Shown in pieces: positions 8,301-15,450 of a stretch of 64,000 nucleotides of DNA. The stretch's first letter is position 1. Each line of letters begins with the position of its first letter. The translations under genes were made by a program, and so were the position numbers. This DNA comes from Chloroflexus islandicus (lineage in GTDB: Bacteria > Chloroflexota > Chloroflexia > Chloroflexales > Chloroflexaceae), in the NCBI RefSeq assembly GCF_001650695.1, contig NZ_LWQS01000038.1, positions 1-64,000 of the forward strand, written 5' to 3'. The notes beneath the pieces were generated by a model. It had not been told where the DNA came from. It saw nothing but the letters and a program-made list of their open reading frames with translations, and ran no database searches.

Positions 8301-8481
8301 GAGATGCAGCGGGCAGCTCGGTCATCAGCAGAGCGAACAGCAATGCTTGATCAGCCGCCTGATCGCGCACCAGCAACCGCTCGCGCTGCAAGGTTTGGCG
8401 CAAGCGCTGGCGCGCAATGAGCGCACTGCCGGACGGACGATCGAGCACGAGGCGCGGTTGGAGCGTCAGGGCGCTATTCAT
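8290..8481 (-). CDS. 63-aa protein of unknown function, first gene after the operator
   Basis: The product has no Cys or TM segment, and its middle is Arg/Gln-rich and probably helical (IARQRLRQTLQRERLLVRDQAADQALLFALL). An AAAGGA ribosome-binding site lies 8 bases before the ATG, and its stop overlaps the CHAT start (CGTGAAGGATGA). That supports a real, translationally coupled gene. A 17-bp palindrome sits 22 bp upstream of the ATG. No family was recognised; it could be an adaptor or inhibitor for the CHAT protein. Confidence 0.6.
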   Translation of the reverse strand: MNSALTLQPRLVLDRPSGSALIARQRLRQTLQRERLLVRDQAADQALLFALLMTELPAASREG

Positions 8482-8503
8482 GGAGCAATCCTTTCCAGTA
8501 ATC

Positions 8504-8520
8504 TACTACAGTATGTAGTA
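8504..8520. promoter_or_regulatory. 17-bp palindrome, BlaI/MecI-like operator (copy 1)
   Basis: TACTACAGTATGTAGTA is a perfect 7+3+7 inverted repeat in the 46-bp gap between mraZ and the 63-aa gene. BlaI/MecI-family repressors bind TACTACA-N2-TGTAGTA; the centre here is one base longer. It matches copy 2 at 9132-9148 in both arms. Confidence 0.7.
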
Positions 8521-8527
8521 AAAATGA

Positions 8528-8983
8528 TCATAAAGAAAACGCGCTGTTACGCGCCACTGCGACATTCCAATCATGGCGCGACCAACGGCCGGCAGAGGCC
8601 GTAATCGTCGACTCACATTCTTGCCAGCGTTCAGGCGTCCACACTTCTAAATACTGATCCATTCCCACCAGAACAGCGGTGCGATCAAGACCGGCGTAAG
8701 CACGGAGCGGCGCGGAGATGACGATCGTTGCCTGCTCATCGAGCGCCAAGGCACTGGCATCGGCAAACAGCAGCCGGCGCAACCAGCGCTCATCAGCCCC
8801 GCTGAGGGTCAGATTGCTCACCCGTTGGGCCAACCCACGCCAGAACGGTTCGGGGCACAGTTGGAGACAGCGTTCAAAACCGCGGGTCACAACCACGCTA
8901 GCGTTGAACAGCGGACGGATCGGGGCGGGAATGGCCAAGCGGCCTTGTTCATCGAGCGACACCTGCCATGTACCGAGCAGCAT
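8528..8983 (-). CDS. mraZ: transcriptional regulator MraZ
   Basis: The 151-aa protein has two SpoVT/AbrB-type half-domains. The first contains DEQGRLAIPAPIR; the second contains LDEQATIVISAPLRAYAGL with LVGMDQYLEVWTPERW after it. These are the MraZ signatures. In most bacteria mraZ begins the division/cell-wall cluster and represses it by binding short direct repeats. Here no rsmH or ftsI follows; the CHAT-amidase-FtsZ-gasdermin genes do. The start is supported by GAGGAA 5 bases upstream. Its promoter and a candidate direct-repeat operator lie at 9028-9093. Confidence 0.92.
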   Translation of the reverse strand: MLLGTWQVSLDEQGRLAIPAPIRPLFNASVVVTRGFERCLQLCPEPFWRGLAQRVSNLTLSGADERWLRRLLFADASALALDEQATIVISAPLRAYAGLDRTAVLVGMDQYLEVWTPERWQECESTITASAGRWSRHDWNVAVARNSAFSL

Positions 8984-9027
8984 TGCTTCCTCACAGGGTC
9001 AACATGATAGGTAGGAGGATCCTTTTC

Positions 9028-9049
9028 GGGTACTTGTTGGGTTCTTAAA
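9028..9049 (-). promoter_or_regulatory. 11-bp direct repeats upstream of mraZ (candidate MraZ box)
   Basis: Read on the plus strand, GGGTACTTGTT and GGGTTCTTAAA abut with an 11-bp period, between the -10 element and the start codon of mraZ. MraZ boxes are short GGG-containing direct repeats about one helical turn apart. The pair is closely matched by the repeats at 9276-9297 upstream of the divergent gene. Confidence 0.6.
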
Positions 9050-9064
9050 ATACCTGCCTGAATT

Positions 9065-9093
9065 ACTATAGCATATAATATTCGAGCCGTCTA
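9065..9093 (-). promoter_or_regulatory. mraZ promoter
   Basis: On the minus strand TAGACG, a 17-bp spacer, then TATAGT. The same layout (TAGACA-N17-TATAGT) is used by the divergent gene at 9305-9333. Confidence 0.65.
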
Positions 9094-9124
9094 GAGTTTT
9101 TCGCGGGAAGTTCTCAGCGAGGCC

Positions 9125-9153
9125 TTGACATTACTACAGTCTGTAGTATTATA
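9125..9153 (+). promoter_or_regulatory. TTGACA-N17-ATTATA promoter with a palindromic operator in the spacer
   Basis: TTGACA at 9125-9130 and ATTATA at 9148-9153 are separated by exactly 17 bp. The spacer is almost wholly the palindrome TACTACAGTCTGTAGTA (9132-9148), the second copy of the operator at 8504. A bound repressor would block RNA polymerase. The transcript would run through a ~200-base leader into the gene at 9367. Confidence 0.75.
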
Positions 9154-9275
9154 AAGCTGAACCTAGTACCAATGACTTTTTGCCTGCAATCGCCTGCTCG
9201 TTGTCGCTAGTAGAAATGGCGTTATGACGAGACAAACTGAACAGGAGGAACGGCTCTCACCCAACTAGCAACACC

Positions 9276-9297
9276 AACAAGAACCTAACAAGCACCC
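9276..9297 (+). promoter_or_regulatory. 11-bp direct repeats upstream of gene 9367 (candidate MraZ box)
   Basis: AACAAGAACCT (9276-9286) and AACAAGCACCC (9287-9297) are tandem. Their reverse complements, AGGTTCTTGTT and GGGTGCTTGTT, match the mraZ-upstream repeats. They end 8 bp before the -35 element of the downstream promoter. Confidence 0.6.
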
Positions 9298-9304
9298 GAA
9301 AGGC

Positions 9305-9333
9305 TAGACAAAACGGTTTATTAGTGGTATAGT
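9305..9333 (+). promoter_or_regulatory. promoter of gene 9367
   Basis: TAGACA, 17-bp spacer, TATAGT. The start codon follows 34 bp after the -10 element, behind two tandem GAAAGGAACCC motifs that contain the ribosome-binding site. Confidence 0.65.
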
Positions 9334-9366
9334 ATTCCCTGAAAGGAACCCGAAAGGAACCCCGCA

Positions 9367-9858
9367 ATGCAAGCAGTGAATCACGACGCAACGTTCAACA
9401 CGGTGACCGAGGCTGATCATCTGGCAGTGCAATTGCCATTGCAGGTGATGGGGCTATCAACTGCCTACGCTGCTACGCTCGAACTGCTCCAGCGCCGTTA
9501 TCCGACCGTCTTGCCTGATCATTTATGGGCAGAGGTTGCTGGCGGGGTCGTTCTTTCCCTTGCGCCGGTCGCATTAGCTGCGCGCCGTTTACGCAACCTC
9601 GATTGGCGCAATTATGAAGATTTGGTCTGGCGTAGCTTTGTGGCTGCGGGCATTCCCATCATTCTCTGGCAACTCGGCGCAAATGCGCTGCGCCGCCGCG
9701 AAGCCGAAGATTACTTGCGCCGAACACGAAGGAGCGCTGTTGATTATGCCAACGATACCACGCCGCTGGCCAACCGAATTGGAGACCGAGAGGGTGGAGC
9801 TGATCCGCGTTGCGGACGAGGCGGTTCAGCACATCCAACAGGCCCGGAGTACGCTTGA
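9367..9858 (+). CDS. small membrane protein, unknown function
   Basis: The 163-aa product has two hydrophobic segments, about residues 59-75 (GGVVLSLAPVALAA) and 88-105 (SFVAAGIPIILWQLGA), separated by a charged RRLRNLDWRNYEDL link, so it probably forms a membrane hairpin. No family was recognised. The last ~40 residues overlap the next gene in another frame and look unconstrained, so the functional part may end near residue 125. It is transcribed away from mraZ and shares the direct-repeat motif, which suggests co-control with the gasdermin-like operon. AAAGGAACC precedes the ATG. Confidence 0.6.
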   Translation: MQAVNHDATFNTVTEADHLAVQLPLQVMGLSTAYAATLELLQRRYPTVLPDHLWAEVAGGVVLSLAPVALAARRLRNLDWRNYEDLVWRSFVAAGIPIILWQLGANALRRREAEDYLRRTRRSAVDYANDTTPLANRIGDREGGADPRCGRGGSAHPTGPEYA

Positions 9859-10240
9859 AGAGGTGCGCGCTGAACTGGGGCGCAATGTTCACCTTGCGCG
9901 AGTGTTGATCGTGACTGCCGAACGTGCCGTGTACGATGCCTTGACTTGCACTGAACGTATGCGGCGCTACTTGGCCGTCGTGCGCGGCGCTGAAATTCAT
10001 GGACGCTGGCCGATGACGGCGGCTCGCCAACGTGACGATAGCGAACAGGCGTTGGATCGAGCCGCCCAGAGCCTCGAAGAGGCGCAAGACCTCTTTGAGA
10101 CGTTACGGCAGAGTTATCTCGCGAATTTTACGCTGGCCGAGGCCGTGCTGGCCGATATGACGCTTGCACTCGCCCGCGCTCGTCGTTCGATCGAACAAAT
10201 GGTGCGCTTGCTCACCGAAGCGGCGATCGGACGTGATTAG
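9746..10240 (+). CDS. coiled-coil protein, unknown function
   Basis: The product is 164 aa, almost all helical and highly charged, with heptad-like stretches (AVQHIQQARSTLEEVRAEL, QALDRAAQSLEEAQDLFETL). No TM segment or known motif is present. I chose ATG 9746 because AAGGAG lies 11 bases upstream; a longer frame from 9614 would run through the previous gene. It overlaps gene 9367 by ~110 bp and probably shares its transcript. It may partner the membrane hairpin protein. Confidence 0.65.
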   Translation: MPTIPRRWPTELETERVELIRVADEAVQHIQQARSTLEEVRAELGRNVHLARVLIVTAERAVYDALTCTERMRRYLAVVRGAEIHGRWPMTAARQRDDSEQALDRAAQSLEEAQDLFETLRQSYLANFTLAEAVLADMTLALARARRSIEQMVRLLTEAAIGRD

Positions 10241-10274
10241 GCCTTGTTTGTGATCACGCAGCGCAACCCATTTG

Positions 10275-10982
10275 CTATGGCGTTGGCGTGACAGGAGGCA
10301 CGGGCGTCGCAGTTGGCGTTGCTGTCTGCGGCGACGGCGTTGCAGTGGGTGTTGCGGTTGGCGTAGGCACGCCAACATCATCCACCGTATCGGCGGCAAT
10401 GTCGCTTAGCCGGTCAAGAAATCGGATTAATCGCTCGCTACGCTGTTCGATCTCGCGGATCCGCACATTTTGCTCGGCCTGAATAGTTGCCACGACCGCC
10501 ACCACAACCTGCCCCTCGCGCAACTGATCTTGCAGGTCTACTGCTTCAGCGACCGCCGTTTGTAAAGCCTGACCTAACACTACCGCCGTTGCAGCTTGCC
10601 CGGCTTGGGCAGTCGCCGCTGCTGCCAATCGCCCCGCCTGCGCTTCGAGATCATCGATCCGCTCGCGCGCATTGCCCAGCTCGATGCTCGCTTGCGCCTG
10701 CGCCGTTTGCAGTTGGGCCACCGTATCGGCTTGCGCCGTGGCCGCTGCCTGCAACCGCTGTACCTCAACGCTCGCTTGCCGGATCTGCTGCGGCGTGGTC
10801 AGATCAACTCCCAACAGAAACAAGATGCCTCCGGCTGCGACTAACGCTACTCCAGCCGCAATGATCACGGTCAATAACCAGCCAATCAGGCCGATGATCC
10901 GGCTCACACAACTGCGCGGGCGCGGCGCTGGCGACGCTGGCGGCGGGGCTACAGGCGTTTCATTTGAATCAGATTGGGTCAT
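10275..10982 (-). CDS. membrane-anchored coiled-coil protein with Thr/Pro tail
   Basis: The product is 235 aa from ATG 10982 (AGGATAACC just upstream). It has a Pro-rich cytoplasmic start, one TM helix (IIGLIGWLLTVIIAAGVALV, about 30-50), a ~120-residue Ala/Gln-rich coiled coil with TAQA repeats, and a C-terminal PTPTATPTATP-type tail common on Chloroflexota envelope proteins. The topology suggests the coiled coil is outside. No enzymatic motif is seen. It converges with gene 9746 and is divergent from pheT. Confidence 0.7.
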   Translation of the reverse strand: MTQSDSNETPVAPPPASPAPRPRSCVSRIIGLIGWLLTVIIAAGVALVAAGGILFLLGVDLTTPQQIRQASVEVQRLQAAATAQADTVAQLQTAQAQASIELGNARERIDDLEAQAGRLAAAATAQAGQAATAVVLGQALQTAVAEAVDLQDQLREGQVVVAVVATIQAEQNVRIREIEQRSERLIRFLDRLSDIAADTVDDVGVPTPTATPTATPSPQTATPTATPVPPVTPTP

Positions 10983-11150
10983 GGTTATCCTACTGCATCG
11001 GCGCGAACCCATGGCTATTGTAGCATGCCGGTTGGCAGACTAAGAAAGCGGTTGCCAGCGCAGGCGATCACCCGCGCCATCCCCGTCATTTGACAGTCTG
11101 CAAGGCGCTGGCTACAATCGCACCAGCCAGATTGCTATGCCGAGGAGCCT

Positions 11151-13733
11151 ATGAGAGTTCCGCTGTCATGGTTGCGTGAATTTGTTGCGGTCGATCTGCC
11201 GGTCGAAGAATTGGCCCGGCGCTTGACCTTCGGCGGCATGGAGGTCGCTCAGATCCACCGGATCGGGGTTGAGGGCGCGCCGCTGCCGTGGGATCCCGAA
11301 TTGATTGTCGTTGCCAACGTGCTAGAGGTGCGGTCGCATCCGAACGCCGACCGGCTGGTGCTGGCCGAGGTTGATTATGGCGCGGCCCAGCCCCATACGG
11401 TGGTCACCGGCGCACCTAATCTCTTTCCCTATCGCGATCAGGGCCGCTTGACCCATCCATTGAAAGCGGTGTTTGCCCGCGAAGGCGCACAGTTGTACGA
11501 TGGCCACGCCGAGGGCTGGGTGATTACCAAGCTGAAAGGCCGGCCAGTGCGCGGCGTGATGAGCGATGCTATGCTCTGTTCGGAGAAAGAGCTGGGTCTG
11601 AGCGAGGATCACGAGGGGATTTTGATCTTGCCTGACGATGCGCCGGTGGGGATGCCGCTGCGCGACTATCTGGGCGAGATTGTGCTGGAAATTGACCTGA
11701 CCCCCAACTTCGCCCGTTGTCTCTCGATCGTTGGCGTGGCCCGCGAAGTCGCCGCGCTGACCGGCGCGCCGCTGACCTTGCCCGATCCGCAGGTCGTCGC
11801 TACCGGCCCGTCGATCAGCGGGCGGGCTAATGTCACCGTCCACGAACCCGATCTCTGCCCACGCTTTATGGTCGGGCTAGCCGAGGGCGTACAGATCGGG
11901 CCGTCGCCGTTCTGGATGCAACGCCGCTTGATTAACGCCGGCATGCGCCCGATCAACAATATCGTCGATATTTCCAACTACGTGATGATCGAGTGGGGCC
12001 AGCCAACCCACGCTTTTGACGCCGATCGCGTAGCCGATCGCCATCTGATCGTGCGCTTGGCCCAACCCGGCGAACGGCTGAAAACGCTCGATGATCGGGA
12101 TCGCGATCTAACTCCCGGCCCCGATAGCGGCTTGACCCACCCGCCGCTGATGGTGTGTGACGCCACCGGGCCGCTGGCAGTGGCTGGCGTGATGGGTGGA
12201 GCTAGCTCTGAGGTGAGCGCGACCACGACCAACGTGTTGCTCGAAGCGGCTATCTGGGAGCCGGTGCAGATCCGGCGCACGGCGCGCGGCCTCAAGTTGC
12301 CCAGCGAAGCGTCACGCCGCTTTGAGCGCGGGGTTGATTACGAGTTGCCGCCAATCGCATTGCGCCGTTGTCTGGAACTGATGCGCCTGTACGCCGGGGC
12401 AACGATTGCCGCCGATTTCATCGATGTCTATTCGCGCCCGTGGCAGCCGGTGACGATCGATCTGACACCCTCGGAAGTGCGCCGCTTGCTCGGCGTTCAT
12501 CTCGATGCCCACACCATCGCCGGCATTCTGAGCCGGCTAGGGTTTGAATGCACAATCAGCGGCAGCGCAACGGTCGGCGATTTTGCCATGCTGGCCGCCG
12601 AGCCGGTGATACACGTGAAGGTGCCGTCGTTCCGCCAAGATGTGACGATGGCCGCTGATCTGTGCGAAGAGATTGCCCGCGTCTACGGCTACGATCAGAT
12701 TCCGTCCACCCGGCTGGCCGATGAATTGCCGCCGCCGGTGACGCTCAAGGCGATCGAACTCGAAGAGCAGGTGCGCGATCTGATGGCCGGCGCCGGCTTG
12801 ACTGAACTGATCACCTATTCGCTGATCGATATGGCGCTGGTCGCGCAGGTGCAACCCTCTGAGGCTGTCGCCGAGCGGTACCTCAAGCTGAGCAATCCTA
12901 GCACGCCGGAACACGTCTATCTGCGCCGTTCGTTGTTGCCCTCAATCGCGGCGGCGCTGGCCATGAACCTGCGCGAGCGCGAGCGTTCGCTGGTGTTTGA
13001 GATTGGGCGAGTCTACTTACCGCAAGCCGAACCCGGCAAAGATGATCGCTGGCTGCCCGACGAACCGCGCCGGCTGGCGATTGCAATGGCCGGCCCGCGC
13101 CAGCCGGAAAGCTGGCTCAGCACCGACCGCGAGTGGCTCGATTTCTACGATCTGAAGGGGATCGTCGAGCTGCTCGGCGAACGGTTAGGGCTGGCCGAGC
13201 AACTCAGCTTTGTGCCGTTGACCGATGACGAACGCTTCCACCCCGGTCGCTCGGCGGCGTTGATGCTGGTGCGCAAGCGCGATAGCCGGGGGCGGCCAGT
13301 CGATCAACAACTGGTTGGCGTGCTCGGCGAAGTCCATCCGCAGGTGCGCGCGCGGCTCGAAGTGGCAGCGCCGCGCGTGTTGCTGGCCGAGATCGATCTC
13401 GAGACGCTGTTCGGCCACGCTGGGCAAGCGGTCTACCGGCCTATCTCACGCTTCCCAGCCAGCGTGCAAGATCTGTCGATTGTGGCCGATGAAACGATCA
13501 GCGAAGCGCAGATCCGGGCCGTCATCCAGCGCAGCGCCGGCGAGTATTTAGAGCGCCTGACCCTGTTTGATCGCTACAGCGGGCCGCAAGTGGGGGAAGG
13601 CAAACGCAGCCTGACCTATCACCTTGTCTTCCGCGCGCCTGACCGCACCCTGCTCGACGAGACGTTAGCCAAGATTCGCAAGAAGATCATTGGCAACCTC
13701 GAACGCGAGCTCGGGGCAACGATTCGCAGTTGA
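11151..13733 (+). CDS. pheT: phenylalanine--tRNA ligase beta subunit
   Basis: The 860-aa protein is slightly longer than the usual ~800. It starts MRVPLSWLREFVAVDLP, followed by the EMAP/OB tRNA-binding domain (about 40-160), the B3/4 editing domain, and the B5 domain. The catalytic-like core contains YGYDQIPSTRL, and a C-terminal ferredoxin-fold anticodon-binding domain (about 765-860) has RFPASVQDLSIV and GKRSLTYHLVF. It charges tRNA-Phe as an alpha2-beta2 enzyme. pheS is not adjacent. GAGGAGCCT precedes the ATG. The mevalonate kinase gene starts 3 bases after its stop, so they are co-transcribed. Confidence 0.97.
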   Translation: MRVPLSWLREFVAVDLPVEELARRLTFGGMEVAQIHRIGVEGAPLPWDPELIVVANVLEVRSHPNADRLVLAEVDYGAAQPHTVVTGAPNLFPYRDQGRLTHPLKAVFAREGAQLYDGHAEGWVITKLKGRPVRGVMSDAMLCSEKELGLSEDHEGILILPDDAPVGMPLRDYLGEIVLEIDLTPNFARCLSIVGVAREVAALTGAPLTLPDPQVVATGPSISGRANVTVHEPDLCPRFMVGLAEGVQIGPSPFWMQRRLINAGMRPINNIVDISNYVMIEWGQPTHAFDADRVADRHLIVRLAQPGERLKTLDDRDRDLTPGPDSGLTHPPLMVCDATGPLAVAGVMGGASSEVSATTTNVLLEAAIWEPVQIRRTARGLKLPSEASRRFERGVDYELPPIALRRCLELMRLYAGATIAADFIDVYSRPWQPVTIDLTPSEVRRLLGVHLDAHTIAGILSRLGFECTISGSATVGDFAMLAAEPVIHVKVPSFRQDVTMAADLCEEIARVYGYDQIPSTRLADELPPPVTLKAIELEEQVRDLMAGAGLTELITYSLIDMALVAQVQPSEAVAERYLKLSNPSTPEHVYLRRSLLPSIAAALAMNLRERERSLVFEIGRVYLPQAEPGKDDRWLPDEPRRLAIAMAGPRQPESWLSTDREWLDFYDLKGIVELLGERLGLAEQLSFVPLTDDERFHPGRSAALMLVRKRDSRGRPVDQQLVGVLGEVHPQVRARLEVAAPRVLLAEIDLETLFGHAGQAVYRPISRFPASVQDLSIVADETISEAQIRAVIQRSAGEYLERLTLFDRYSGPQVGEGKRSLTYHLVFRAPDRTLLDETLAKIRKKIIGNLERELGATIRS

Positions 13734-13736
13734 GCC

Positions 13737-14672
13737 ATGGCAACCGCGCCGGCCAAACTCATTCTCTGCGGCGAACATGCCGTCGTCTATGGGCGGCCAG
13801 CGATTGCGTTGCCGCTGGCCGACATTCGGGCGACGGCAACCGTTACGCCGCTCCCCGGCGGGAGCGGCCCGCTGATCAGCGCGCCCGATCTGGGGGGGCA
13901 ATGGCGAATTACCGAGCGGCCCGATGAACCGCTGAGCGGATTGGTGATGGCAGTCATCGATCGGTTTGGCGTCCCGCCTGATATTGAAATTACCATCCGC
14001 TCGGCGATCCCGATCGCGAGCGGCATGGGCAGCGGGGCGGCCATCGCCACGGCAATTGTGCGCGCGTTGCTGGCGTACAGCGGCCAAACCCTGCCGCCGG
14101 CAGCCATTTCCGAACTCGTGTACGAGAGCGAACGCGGCTATCACGGCACACCGAGCGGGATTGACAACACCGTGGTGGCGTTCGAGCAGCCAATCTGGTT
14201 TCAGCGCCGGCCATCACTCCCGCCGTTGATCGAGCCGTTGCCCATCGGTGCGCCGCTGACGCTGGTGGTTGGCGACAGCGGCGTGCGCAGCCCGACCCGC
14301 TTACCGGTCGGCGCGGTGCGCGAGCGGTGGCAGGCCGATCCGGCCCGCTACGAAGCGTTGTTCGATCAGGTAGGCGCGTTGGTCGAGCAAGCGCGCGCCG
14401 CGCTGGCGACGGGTGATGCAGTGCGGTTAGGGCCGCTCCTCAGCGCCAATCACGAACTGTTGCGCGAGATCGGCGTCTCGTCGCCGGAACTTGACCGGCT
14501 GGTTGCGGCAGCGCACGCTGCCGGTGCATTAGGGGCAAAGCTAGCCGGCGCCGGCTGGGGTGGCGTGATGTTGGCGTTGACCACGCCGGCACAAGCGGCG
14601 ACGATCGCTGGCGCGTTGCGCGCCGCGGGTGCAGCTAACGCACTCGTAACGACGATTGCGGCGACGGGATAA
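13737..14672 (+). CDS. mvk: mevalonate kinase
   Basis: The 311-aa GHMP kinase starts APAKLILCGEHAVVYGRPA, the mevalonate-kinase motif 1. The ATP-binding motif is PIASGMGSGAAIATAIVRALL, and GTPSGIDNTVV and KLAGAGWGGVMLAL give motifs for substrate binding and the third GHMP box. It phosphorylates mevalonate in the mevalonate route to isoprenoids, which Chloroflexia use, unlike most bacteria. The ATG lies 3 bases after the pheT stop, implying translational coupling. Confidence 0.93.
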   Translation: MATAPAKLILCGEHAVVYGRPAIALPLADIRATATVTPLPGGSGPLISAPDLGGQWRITERPDEPLSGLVMAVIDRFGVPPDIEITIRSAIPIASGMGSGAAIATAIVRALLAYSGQTLPPAAISELVYESERGYHGTPSGIDNTVVAFEQPIWFQRRPSLPPLIEPLPIGAPLTLVVGDSGVRSPTRLPVGAVRERWQADPARYEALFDQVGALVEQARAALATGDAVRLGPLLSANHELLREIGVSSPELDRLVAAAHAAGALGAKLAGAGWGGVMLALTTPAQAATIAGALRAAGAANALVTTIAATG

Positions 14673-14677
14673 TAGCA

Positions 14678-14872
14678 GCGTGTGGCAGTGGGGCTGCCGC
14701 ACGCCATACTGTGGTGCAACGCTTGTGAAGCCGAACCCACTGACAAGAGTGAGAGTGATATGCAATGCGGCAGTTTCACTGCCGCACTCCATAACGTGGC
14801 GCAACGTTTGTGAAGCCGAACCCACTGACAAGAGTGAGAGTGATATGCAATGCGGCAGTTTCACTGCCGCAC
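14678..14872. repeat. 84-bp direct repeat carrying TGCGGCAGT palindromes
   Basis: A hairpin GCGTGTGGCAG/CTGCCGCACGC at 14678-14704 follows mvk. Then a unit starting CAACG(C/T)TTGTGAAGCCG repeats at 14718 and 14802 (period 84). Each copy ends in the palindrome TGCGGCAGTTTCACTGCCGCA. Confidence 0.85.
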
Positions 14873-14989
14873 GCCAACGTTTGCGCAATGTTTGTCACGC
14901 CTACCCCACCGGTAAAGGTGATAAAGGGTGGACAGAACACATGAGCGTAGATGTCGTTGATGGCTTTGGAATGGGTTGTTTCGCCCTCA

Positions 14990-15422
14990 CCCCCGGCTCC
15001 TCTCCTACTGGCGCGGGTTCAAGGGCGGACAGAACATCTGTCCGGAACCCGGCCCTTAAGGGCCGGGCTAGGGTTACGAAGCCCGCTGCGCGGGCTGCTG
15101 GCCCTCACCCCCGGCCCCTCTCCCACTGGCGCGGGTTCAAGGGCGGACAGAACATCTGTCCGGAACCCGGCCCTTAAGGGCCGGGCTAGGGTTACGAAGC
15201 CCGCTGCGCGGGCTGCTGGCCCTCACCCCCGGCCCCTCTCCCACTGGCGCGGGTTCAAGGGCGGACAGAACATCTGTCCGGAACTGGCGCGGGAGAGGGA
15301 AGCGGAGAGCTAAGCGTTGACGCATCGCACAGCGATCAACAGTTGTCCGCAATTACACGTGCTGTCCGCCCTTAAGGTAAAGGCGAGAGTGATATTCAAT
15401 GCGGCAGTGAAACTGCCGCACT
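14990..15422. repeat. 118-bp tandem repeat and flanking palindrome; spacer to 15450
   Basis: GCGCGGGTTCAAGGGCGGAC starts at 15011, 15129 and 15247 (period 118, ~2.5 copies, nearly identical). Each unit holds nested palindromes: ACATCTGTCCGG, CCCGGCCCTTAAGGGCCGGG and GCCCGCTGCGCGGGC. A further TGCGGCAGT/ACTGCCGCA palindrome lies at 15398-15422. No gene is supported between 14673 and 15450. Confidence 0.93.
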
Positions 15423-15450
15423 CCATCCTGTGGCGCAATGTGCGCCCCGC

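Noticed and set aside
3775-8983. Reading mraZ...ftsZ as the standard division (dcw) cluster
   Set aside because: rsmH, ftsI, mur genes and ftsA are absent; the FtsZ has altered catalytic residues, and CHAT and gasdermin-like genes are interleaved.
14678-15422. A structured riboswitch or rho-independent terminator series
   Set aside because: The hairpins are copies of the dispersed palindrome and lack U-runs or riboswitch cores.
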